A DNA stretch of 64,000 nt from Delphinapterus leucas (taxonomy: Eukaryota > Chordata > Mammalia > Artiodactyla > Monodontidae), in assembly GCF_002288925.2 (NCBI RefSeq), contig NW_022098057.1, forward strand, positions 64,223,641 to 64,287,640, given 5' to 3'. Each line of letters starts with the position of its first letter. Positions within the stretch are counted from its first letter, which is position 1. The position numbers were made by a program, and so were the translations under genes. The notes below the pieces were generated by a model. The model worked only from the letters and a program-made list of their open reading frames with translations. It was not told the DNA's origin and made no database searches. This document shows positions 27,301 through 39,300 of this stretch, piece by piece.

Positions 27301-30300
27301 AAAGATGTGAAAACGATTCTATTTCTGGGGAAAAAGCCAGTTGTGAAATTATATATTTAGTATCATCTCAACTAAATTTTAATTTTGTTTGTCCCAGAAA
27401 ATACGTTGAATGCAAATGTGCAAAAATACTAACAGTGATATTGTCCCAGGGAGATGGGAATGAGAATGAACTTTTTTCCTATTATTCATTACTTTTTTCT
27501 GTGTCTCCAAAACTTTCTACCACAAGTATGTGTTTTTGTAATCAGAGAAAGTTTAATGTTTTAACTTGGAGAACAAGTCTTTACTTATTTTTCCCTTATA
27601 ATTTTAGACATTTGAAGACAGTGATTTGTTCCACTTGATTGGTGTTATCTGTGGATTAGCAATTTATAATTTTACTATTGTGGACCTCCATTTTCCTTTG
27701 GCTTTGTATAAGAAACTGCTAAAAAAGAAGCCATCTCTGGATGATTTGAAAGAACTAATGCCTGATGTTGGGAGGTTAGTTGTACAAAGTGGCAAGAGTG
27801 GGGTTTAGAAAATAGGAAATGGGGAATGTCCAGAAGCTTTCCTTTTAGGAATAATTATGTTTCTGTTGTTCTTGTTGAATTTCCAAAATAAACTAATAGC
27901 CCTTCTAATAAAGGAAAACCCATTGTGTTACTCAGACTGAGAATTTGCTGCTGAAAGCATTATGTGTATAAAACCATGTACTGAATTTTTAGTTTAACAA
28001 TACTTTGTAATATCTGATAATAAATTTAGGAAGGTAATGTTTCCTGAATGTAGTTAAATGATTTATTTGGACTTTTACTTCTAATCACCTTCATTCCTAC
28101 ATGTAATATGTAAAGTTTCTTTTTATTTATTACATAAAATGGAATAAAAATTGTATATAAATAAGAACAAGTGTTGAAAATAGGTGGATACATGCTTTTG
28201 TATTCAAAGCAGGAGATGAAAGCCTTAGAGTAGGTTTTTTTTTCTTCAGCATTGTTTATAAGTTTGCCATTGTACATCCACCATTCTGAAACAAATGTAA
28301 AAGTACAAATTAACAAAAGGATTTGATCAAGAATGAATGAAAATATATACTTAGTCATAAGCAAAATAGTCAAAATACTCAATAATATTTTACTTCAAAG
28401 AAACATATATTGTTTTTCAGAAGCATGCAACAGTTACTGGATTATCCAGAAGATGATGTTGAGGAAACATTTTGTCTTAATTTTACGGTAAGATGAAAAG
28501 ACATAGAGTAGCCTGAGTGTTCATCATCCCTTTTTATTTATCAGCTGTGCCTTATGGTTTTTCTTTATTTTGATGGATGGTATTCTTAAAGAACCCTTTA
28601 GCTAACATTTATTGAGCATTAACTATATGCTAGTCACAGTACATGCATTATTTCATTTAATCCTCGTAATCCCAAGAGATAGGTATTATTATCCTTATTT
28701 TACATATAAAGAAAACTGAAAACAATCATCACACTTCAGAGATAGTATTTGTATCCAGCTCTGTGACTTCAAAGCCTGTGTTGTTTAACATTATACTAAA
28801 GATCTTTACAAATACAAGGGGTCCTCTTTATTAAAGTGTTCATTTTTTGAGTCTGCAATTACAAGAATGTTTAGAGAAGCATAGGTTATTGTAACATGAA
28901 AATATTCACTAATGAATTTGCCACCTAAAAGATTAATTCCCACTCAGATATCCCTTTCACACTAACATTCATCCTTGCCTATTTAGTCTTACGGTTGGAT
29001 GCAATACAAATACAAATACATTGGAATATTATTTGAAAGATAAAATTGCAAATCTTGTAAAAGATGCAGAACTTAATTCTCTGAGAGGGGTGTTCAGTAA
29101 ATCATCCAGTTACATGCAAAGCCACTGACAAATGAGAATCTGGCAGAAGTAGACTAGTTGACAACTAAAGAAGAGAAAATCAGCAAGGATTATAAGTCAC
29201 TTCAGAAGTAACAATTTCAGTATTATAAATTAGACTCTTGGGAAAATGGTAAAACCTTCAGTTTTTCTTTTTTTATGTCTTTTCAAAAACTTTGTTTGTC
29301 CCCCACCCCTAAACAGTTCTCTTTATGTTTTTATGGTCAAAGCTGACAAAAGATACCATATTCCACTATCACACAACTTGCCAAAAAATTATGTGCCCCC
29401 TCAATAAAGTTTATCCATTCTTTGATCATTTTAAGAATTGGCACATAGTTTAGTTATAAGAAAATTTGATAGATTTAGGGGAAATAAGTTAATTTATTTT
29501 AGTAATGTTTAATAGTTTTCAAGAAAAAAAATTCTCCTTGGACTTCCGTTTACTATGAAATTTTAGTTCTCCTTTTCAGTTGATTCACTTATAACCATGT
29601 CAGTTATCATTGAATCTTTACTGTTCATCTCAATTGACTGAAACATTGGGTTCCAAGCAGTTTAATTTCTGATTTATCAATCACCAAGTTTGTGAATGCT
29701 TAGTATATCTAAGAACTGTGGTAATTGAAACATTCCTTCCTACTACCATTTCTTTCCCAGACGTTCAGTGACTCTTTATTACTTGTAGAATAATAGCTTT
29801 ATAATGGACTTAAAAGACCTTTGTAATCTGGCTTTCTTTCTAACTTTCATTGTATCCTTCCATTCATACTGCATTTTGTCATGTCTCACAATATTCTTTT
29901 ATATACCTTACCATCCCTGCTTTTTAGGGGCATACTTTTTTTTGATATTTGCTCTCATATCTATTCTTTTGTTCAATCTCTGTACTCAGTCAGAAATTTC
30001 CACCCTCTCCTAATCTTTCAGAGCCCTATTTACCCTTCCAGGTGCTTTTCAAATGACATTTCTTCCTCAAGGTTTTTAATACTTCCTCTAGTTAGAAGTA
30101 AGTTTTCTTTCTTCTGTGGTCTGGTAGTATTTTGTTCATGTCTGTATTATAGCATTGATTTTATTATAATGAGTTGTTTACATATCACATTTCTCCTCTT
30201 TTATTAGATAGTAAACTCCAGAGCAGGGATTTATTCATCTTTTATCATCCCACTCCCACCATAGTGTTTTATAGACAACAGATACTAAAAAAAATGTTTT

Positions 30301-33300
30301 AAAAGAAGAGGATAATATTCCAAAAAAAAGGGAATAGGAAGAAGAAAGATTCAAAGGTGGGAATGGTAACATTAGGAAAATGAGTACACTAGTAAGGGAA
30401 ATTAAAAGTTTCAAAATAACCGACTCTTTATAGACCAAATTAATGGCAAACTGGAAAAACAACTTGTAATTAAGAATGCAGCAAGGAAGAATTCAAGAGT
30501 AGCAGCTATCATGTGGGAAAAATGCATAGCTAGTCTAAACTGAATGCATTCTGACTTCGAGTCTTTCACTTGTCCGTGGAAAACATCCTTTCTAATATTT
30601 TACTCCTATAGTGACCCTTCTGAAGTTTTACACATGATAAATACTCAGTTTCCTGTTTTTAACAAACCAAACACTTGTTGATTTGTAATTAGTCAAGGTA
30701 GGATTTCAAACTGCCAGAGAAGATGAAGATTTCTAGTTGTGGCTTTATGCAGAATTCACAAATAAGCTTATGGTAGCAGAATTTTACTGCAAATTTATTA
30801 CTTCTTATATTTAATGAGAGAAAGGTAGATTATAATAATAGGTTATTAAAATAATCTAATAAGTTTTGAGTCTGACATTGACTTTTTTTAAAAATTTAAA
30901 TTAATAGATCACAGTTGAAAACTTTGGTGCAACAGAAGTGAAAGAACTGGTTCTAAATGGTGCAGACACAGCTGTTAACAAACAAAATCGGTAAGTGAAT
31001 CATAAGCAGCATCAGTGGTAGTAAAAAGATTCAGTAGGCATTTTCTTCTGTATTTAGAAATATGTCACAACCTTAAGTTTTTACTCAGATAAAACTTATT
31101 TTGAATGGTAAGGACGTAATTAATCTTCCTTTTGCTCCTTTTAAGATATTAGTAAAGGGATTAAAAGATCATTAACAACAAGAACAAAGAGAAGGGAGAG
31201 GAGACAACAGCAAACACGTTTTTGGAAGCTAGAAGCCAGTGGTGCCTAACTTCAGCCAGCCAGAAAAAGCTGCAACATAAGATGGACTGGGAGCCAAGAA
31301 GGCAGACAGTTCATATTGCGGAACAGAGGCCTCAGGCACTGAGAATAAAAAACAGGTTAAAATGTGTATGTCTGTGGAGTTTAAGGGGAAGCTGGAAACA
31401 GAAAGATTGGCTGTTATAAGAAGCAGTTAGAAACCCATTTCCCTTAGTACACAAGTAGCTGGCAACTTCCCCTCTCCAGCCTAGGCAGATTGGAAATTTA
31501 CATTATGGGGAGATTGAACTAAAGGAACTGTGGATTTGAGGGCAGTTAGGTACAGCCAGGGACAAAGGGCTGAAATGAAAACAGGGAGATTAAGTGACAG
31601 TCTACAGCTCCCTCCTCCTTGACACTCTATATTGGAGGATTCTTCTCTGGGAAAACTGCCTAACTTTTAAATGTAAGTGAATAACCAAAGATCAGTAGAT
31701 ATTTAAGAAAGGACCAAAACAGTGAAAAAGAATGCCAAGGAAACACAAACAGTGTAGGATGAAAAACAAAACTTCAATGAAAATTGAAATCAGTATCCTC
31801 AAGATGGTAAGAGTGGCATCCATAAGGATACTATTAAAAACTGAAAAAAATTCACTGAAGGAAATGGAATGAATGAAATTTGTCAAAGAAATGGTACGAA
31901 AAAAAACTTCCCAGAACTGAATGACATGCCTTTTAAGATGGAAAGCATGTGAACTGAAAAAACATATGCCAAGGCAAAAATACATGAAATTTCAAAACCC
32001 AAAGAAAAAGGGACCCTAAAACCTTTCAGAAAAAAAAAAGCAGACCATACGCAAAGAATTAAGAATCAAAATAACATCAGGCTTCTAAAGAATGACACTG
32101 AAGCTAGGAGATCAAAATTCTGGGAAAAAATTATTTTTAACATAGAATTCTATATTGAAACTATCAAGTATGTGGTGTATAAAAACATTTTTATACATGC
32201 AGAGTCTCAGAGAATTTACTTCCAGCGCATTTTTCTTAAGAATGTGTGGAGGATGTGTCTTACCAAAACAAGGAATTGAACCAAGAACGAGGAAGACAGG
32301 GGGTCCAAAAAAAAAACAAATAGAGGCAAAGAGGAACAGCAGTGTGTACATGATTTAGAAAGAGCAGTCAGTCTGCGGTAGATCAAGAAGATGGAGAGCT
32401 CCAGGAGGAATGTCTTCAGGAGAAAAATGCAACCTAAAATATTTGAATGAATCTAGAGGAGATTGACATTTCTGTTGAAGTTGGAGATGAGGTAGCAACC
32501 TAAGGGAAACAAAAGTTCTTTTTAAGAAAAGTAATCATAGAATACTCCCTGGCTGAATATTTATAATCATAAAAATGTTAACAATAAATATTGAACCAAT
32601 ATTCAGTATTCACTGCATCAGATAATATTTATAATTGTAAATCAAGGAATAACAATAGAACTGTGTTGAAGTTTGAAGGTAAATATCAGAAGGAAAGCAA
32701 AAATAGTTAATAGTTTTCTTCAAATTGCCAGGGACTTGATCCAAATGATTATAATCCTGATTCTACTACTTAGAAGCTGTATAACTAAGCTTAGGTAAAT
32801 TAGTTTATGTCTCCATGCCTCATAGTCTCTTTTTCCGTAAAATGGGATGATAAATTATACATACTTCATGGGGTTATTTTGAGGATTAAATGAGGCGATA
32901 ATTTTAAAATGCTTAGAGTAGTACCTAGCACATGTATGTGCTCAGTAAATGTTGGCTGTTAGGATTATTACTGTTTGACATTTTAAAATGTATATACTTC
33001 TACTTTGATAAAAAACAAAGCTGTTTTAAAAATAATGTGAAAATAATTTAGGTCTTTCTACTTACCCTTTAAAAAAAAACTTGGTTTTGAAAAACTTTGA
33101 CTATGATTTAGAAAGATTGTTTTTTTCAGCTTTTAAAGTTTCTATTGTTGGACTAATTCTTTAAGTTTCTAACAAATATTGTTTCCCATAGATTATTTAG
33201 AAGTAATTTAAAGAATTTTGATCTTCGTACTGCCAGTCCTAGTTACATAATGAAAGTGTTGAAGGCAAAAATGTTAGCCCATAAAACAATTTAACCTTTT

Positions 33301-36300
33301 GTACTTAAGAGACTTACCTAGTATAAATTTGACTTTCTCATTAGATTAATTATAAAATTATGCATTACAAAATTATCTGTTTCTTCTCATCAGAACCTTA
33401 TGCTGATAAGCATATGCTATTATTAATTTTGCCTTAGGGCCACCCAGTTTTATAATATCTTCCTTTAAACTTTTTTTTTTTTCCCTCTTTGTAAATTCAG
33501 TTTGGTATTATTTTAAACTTTGCTAAAATGATTATCTGTAGATGACTAAATTTACCAGTATTCCCATTTATAGAATCATCCTTTTTAATTTGTAAAACAG
33601 GAGTATGAAATATTGAAATCCTCTAGTACCCATTCTCATTATTGGTTTGACCAGATAACTCATAAAGTGTTTGTGGCTAACAGAACAAATTGAATAAAAT
33701 TGTAGTTCTAATTATTGGGTAAAGGGGTTTCCTTTTGTATCATAACAGGAAGAAAAGCATCCAAAGTGTTCATGTGTATGTGTGTATTTATATGTATGTG
33801 CACATACATTTGAAAAGAAACTGCACTTGTAATCTTTAATGATTATCCTTAAAGAATACTTAATGTCCCTCTTGGGTTTTTAGTTTTTTAAATAAATTGT
33901 GTTATCAGATTCCTTGAAACCCAAGGAAAAACAGACTGTAGCCTGTCAAATAGTCTGAATCCGAAGCTCTCATTTTTTTTTGTCACCTAGTATTTTTAAG
34001 AGGTTATTCTTTTTAGGGATGTATGTGGAATGGTACGTATAAATTCTGAATAATTTGTGAATTTAAAAAATTTTTTATAGCCATTTGTATCATCATTCTC
34101 CCCATTAGGAAATGAAATCTTTCACTTAGAAATAGCCTAAGAATGGCTGTAAATGAGAGATTGTACATGCCTCATAGATATACCAGATTTTTGTATAGAA
34201 AGAATAATAGACTTCTTCATAAAGACTTTGTCCCTTTGAACCTTACTCATACTTTCTCAGTTTTATACATAAGTAGCAAAAAGTACAGCTGCATTCAAAG
34301 TTTTAATAAGACTTCAATATGTATTCTCTATAAAAAATGATTTTTATATTCTGTGCATGTGTGCTTTTTCATTTCTAGGCAGGAGTTTGTTGATGCTTAT
34401 GTGGATTACATATTCAATAAATCAGTGGCTTCCTTATTTGATGCTTTTCATGCGGGCTTTCATAAGGTCTGTGGAGGAAAAGTCCTTCAGCTCTTCCAGC
34501 CTAATGAACTACAAGCAATGGTTATTGGAAATACAAATTATGACTGGAAGGAACTGGAAAAGGTAGGGGAAAACAAATCTCTGATATTGTTTAAATGGAA
34601 AGGCAAAAGGAAAACATGGCTTGTTGATGGAAATCTTGCTCTTTCATTTATTATTTTCCATTTTACACTATTTAGTACTATCGTTTTTATAGGAAAACAC
34701 TGTACCCTTCTTACTCCACAATGAATGAATTTTAATTGTATGAATTAGATAACATTTTTATGTCTCTGGTATTGGTGGTATTCATATAGAAAAATATTAT
34801 CTATGATAGAGGCTGAATAGAAGCCCCAGCTAAAACTGAATGGGCTTTCATTCTGCCTCAATCCTAGGAAAACCATTATGAAAAGCACTCACAGTGATTA
34901 AGATCTTTGTTTCCTTTTTTTCTGATTAGTCTCAATGTTAAGTTTTTTATCAGAGAATAAATAATACTCATGATTTTCATTACTGATGCCTTAACCAATA
35001 CAGGAAACTTTAGGGAGAAGATTGGGAATTTTTAAACAACTTTTTTCTTTTCCTTCTTTTCTATACAAGTAATTCTCAGATATTTCTTCAGATAAACATT
35101 TAGTGAAAAGTGCTACGTTAGATCAACTTTAAGAAAGATGTATGCAGGGTTGATCTGTACATTTTTCCATCTTTGTAATCTAGCAACCTCTGATACAGCT
35201 TTTGCATTAGTAGTTCTATACTGTATACCTGTTAAGTTAGCTAACATAAAAAAATATGTTATTAAGTCTAACAAGGATACAAAGCATTAGGAACTTTCAT
35301 ACATTGCTGTTGAGAATACAAATGATACAGCCACTTTGGAAACAGTTTGACATTTTCTTATAAAATTAAACACATATTTGTTACATTCTCTAGCAGTTCC
35401 ATTCCTAGATATTATGTTCACACAAAAATCTATAAACAAGGGAGGAAAGAAGCATTATTGTTTAATGGGTACAGAGTTTCAGTTTTGGAAGATGAAAAGC
35501 TTCTGGAGATGGAAGGTGGTGATGGTTGCATGTAATGCCAATGTATTTAATGCTACCAAACTGTACACTTTAAAAAGGTTAAGATGATCAGCTTCAGGTT
35601 ATGTGTATTTTACTACAGGTTTTTTTTTTTAATTATGTTTTTAAAAATCTGCAAACAAGTCAAACAGCACAGATATCCTTCAATGGGTGAATGGATAAAC
35701 CAACTGTGCTGCATCCATACAGTAGAATACTGTGTGTTAAAACGGAAGGCACTATTGACACATGCAATGCCTGAGATGACTCTCAGAGTCCTTATGCTGA
35801 GTGAAAGAAGTCAGTCTCAGAGAATTACATACCATATGATTCCACTTATATGACATTCTTGAAAAGCCAAAACTATGGTGAACAGGGGCTAGGGATGGAG
35901 AGAGTGTGACTGCAGAGGGGTAACACAAGAGAGTTCTTTGGGTTGATGGAATTGTTCAGTATCCTGATTGTGGTGGTGGTTTATCTCTACATGTGTTTCA
36001 AACTCATGGAACTATACACACATCAGAAAAAGTCAATTTTACTGTGTAATAATCTAGGGAATAAAAGTTTTAAATTAAAAATAAGTTAGGACTTCTGGTT
36101 AGACGTATTGGAATAAACACATTTTTCTCTGCTCCCTCCCAAAATCTCACTAGAATGACAATAAAGGAATAAAAATAGGAATAACCACCCCCACCCCCCC
36201 CCCCAAAAAAAATACAGTGAGCAAGAGAAAAAATAGTTTTAGAAGATAGAAAGTAGGTGGATGGGGACTTCCCTGGTGGTCCAGTGGTAAGGAATCCACC

Positions 36301-39300
36301 TTCCAACGCAGGGGAGGTGCATTTGATCCCTGGTCAGGGAACTAAGATCCCACATGCCGCGGGACAACTAAGCCCGCCCGCCACAACTACTGAGCTCGCA
36401 CGCCTCAGCAAGAGAGCCTGCACACCGCAAACTACAGAGCCCACATGCTCTGGAGCCCCCACGCCACAACTAGAGAGAGAAAACCTGCATGCCACAACTA
36501 GAGAGAGACCCGAACAGACAGTGGCACCATAACGAGAAGATCCTGCATGCCTCAACAAAGATCCCGTGTGCTGCAGCTAAGTAAGACCCGATGCAGCAAA
36601 AAAAAAAAATAAGGAAAATAAATAAATAAATAAAATATTTTTAAAAAGAGAGAGAATAGGTGGATGAGTTGAGTGACTTAGAACAAAGAAAATTGAATTC
36701 GAAGCCTCCAGAGGGACAGGGTTGTCAAGAGGCAACCCGTGTCACAATGTAGAATCTCTGAAAGGCTCATGAATTGGCACATCATGCTACTGTAATGGCA
36801 GGGATGCAGGGCAGGGCTAAGAGCAATAGGATTACTTCAGAGCTAACTTAAGGAATTATTAGACCTCTCACATCCCCTTTCCTACCCAGCAAAATACAAC
36901 TCTGGAGAGAGGCTTTAGAATCTGGGAAAACAGGTAGAACTGAAGCTGGCACTCAGAAAGCTGGTAGCCAGGCTTAAATCCTCTAGGAAGGAGAGTGAAG
37001 ATTTCTTTTTGGGGGTAAATTGATCTGCTGAAGAGAAGAAAGCTGTATTGACTTTAAGGATACCCCAGTGGAAATGGACCCCACCTCTAGTCACTCTACA
37101 ATGAAAACAATGTAATGACCTCTCATCACACTTTAGATCCTACACAGTTTATCCTTCTTGCCTCATCTTCTTTCATTCCTCCTCTCACTCTGCTTCAGCC
37201 TTATTGGCTTCTTTGCTGAGCCTAGAACCCTCCAGTCTTGTGGCCTTTCTATTTCCTGTGCCTGGAATTCCCTTCACCTTGGTAATTCCAAATGTTTCTT
37301 GCTCTCATTTCCTTTATGTCTTTATATCTTTTCAGAGACCTTCACTCGGTAACTTACTAAAAATTGCACATGTGCACATATACATCCCTGTCTCCCTTCT
37401 GTGCTTTTATTTTTCTTCTTTGAATTTGACTAAATAAAACTTAAATTGTCTTTACTGTCTGCTGCTCCTTACCCCCCACTACAAATGTAGGCACCATAAA
37501 GGCAGGATTTTTTTCTCTGTGTTCACTGCTGTATTTCCAGAGCCTTAGAAGGGTACTCAGCAAGTAGTTAAAACCTTGCCTGAAGATATAACTGATAGAA
37601 GTGTTCATTCAGTAAGACAGGACATTTTTTTAAGTATATTTTAGTGTACTTAGTATACTTAGTTTTTTCCACTGTGTATCTGATTCATTATAATTTCATT
37701 GATTATGATTTATGACTTTAGATGCTCTTCTTCATCAGGACTGTGTAGACATTTCCCCAGAACCATCTTGAGGTTTAAAAAAAAAAGGAAAATAGAAAAA
37801 ACTAGGCATCCTCCTTTCATTTCCCCACTAACATGGTCACAGACTAATTCAAACAAGTTAATACATCAGCTGATTTCTAAAATTCAAACCATTTTCTCCA
37901 AACCTTTATAAATTAATAGCAAGGGCTTCCCTGGTAGCACAGTGGTTGAGAGTCCGCCTGCCAATGCAGGGGACACGGGTTCGTGCCCCAGTCCGGGAAG
38001 ATACCACATGCCGCGGAGCGGCTGGGCCCGTGAGCCATGGCCGCTGAGCCTGCGCGTCCGGAGCCTGTGCTCCGCAACGGGAGAGGCCACAACAGTGAGA
38101 GGCCCGCGTACCGCAAAAAAAAAAATTTAATAGCAAATATGTTGTGGATTTCTCAGGCGTTCAGTCATTGAGATAATCATGGCTACAAAAAGAGCCCCAA
38201 ATTCAAGAAGCCCACAAGCAAATATTCATTGAGCCCCTACTGGTTGCCTGATACTATGCAACAGATTAGGAAGAGAGCAGTAAATAAGATTGAGACATGG
38301 TCTTTGTCCTCTAGTAAGGAGGCTGGACATTAAGTAATTGAACTGTGATGAATATAAAGGAAGGGAGTTTAGTGAATGGTATATAAGGAGAAGCCTGACC
38401 TAGGCTACAGAAACTGGGAAAGCGTCTCATAGATGGTACACTCCACCAGGTAAGTAAGAACTTTGTTCACTGAAGTTTCCCCACGGCCCCAAACTTTGAC
38501 TAAAGCTCATTATATATGTGTTGAATGAGTCAATGAATGAATTAGGTGACATTTAATCTGAACCCTAAAGGATAAATAGAAATTAGCCTGATGAACAAAG
38601 AAAGGAGTGTGTGTTAAAGGGGAAGTGTATTAGCTGTTTTGTTGCAAATTACCCCAAAACATAGTGGCTGAAAGATGACAGTGACATTTATTGTCTCACA
38701 TAGTTTCTGAGGGTCTGGAATTCAGAGGTGTATTTAGTCCAGTGATTTTAGCTCAGAGGTCTCTCACGTGGTTGCAGTCATAATACTGACTGTTGCTGTT
38801 AGTCATCTGAGATTTAAGGATAGAATTTCCCTTCCAAGATGGCTCACTCACGTGGCTGTTGACCAAAGGCCTCAGAATCTCACCATGAGGACCTCTCCAT
38901 GGGGCTGTTTGAATGTCCTCATGAAATGGCAGCTGGCTCCCCCTTAGAGTGAGTGATCAAAAAGAAGCTAAAGCCACAGAAGTTTTTGTCATCTAGCCTC
39001 AGAAGTCATGCATTCTCATATCTACAATATCCTAATCATTAGCGGTCAGGTCTGCAGTGTGGGAAGGGACTACACAAGGGCATGAATAGCAGGAGGCAGA
39101 GATCTTTGAGGGCCATCTTGGAAACTACCACAGAAAATTACCGGTGTTGCTCTTAGAACCATTTATTTTTTAAAGAGAAGATAGAATAATACAAAATAAT
39201 TAGTATGACTTCTGTTCATCAATATAGGGAAAGAAAATTTTATAATTATTACAGATACTTAATTCCATGTTGAACTTTAATAATCCATTAATATTTTAGT

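Larger units (their letters stand above)
15917..27607 (+). other. HERC4 11.7-kb intron
   Basis: The largest HERC4 intron seen. It holds a hAT relic (16308), a Tigger-like element (17166), a SINE (19769), a long antisense L1 with nested SINEs (20570-24750), SINEs at 25077 and 26715, and L1M/MIR relics (25790-27270). 17700-19740 looks like an old, unclassified G-rich repeat relic without coding potential. Confidence 0.7.
28488..30907 (+). other. HERC4 2.4-kb intron
   Basis: Holds a MIR (28602-28795) and an L2-like stretch (29765-30250). Nothing is recognised in 28800-29760 or 30260-30900. Confidence 0.65.
30991..34378 (+). other. HERC4 3.4-kb intron
   Basis: 31180-32520 resembles a decayed L1-type relic and 32740-32962 is a MIR. 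The remainder (32970-34370) is AT-rich with no element I can name. The open frames here have no exon signals. Confidence 0.6.

Noticed and set aside
27626..27808. Independent 60-codon gene starting at [10 protein letters not shown]
   Set aside because: It is an alternate reading of a HERC4 exon; the true exon starts at 27608 after an AG acceptor and ends at 27774.
31222..31419. 65-codon open frame in a HERC4 intron
   Set aside because: Lies in a decayed repeat-like stretch with no splice signals or recognisable domain.
36070..36306. Glycine-run containing open frame
   Set aside because: Produced by a C-run (about 36188-36204) next to a SINE; low-complexity artefact.
38626..39132. Possible intact endogenous retrovirus
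   Set aside because: Only a diverged MLT1-type LTR is present; no gag, pol or env sequence is seen beside it.
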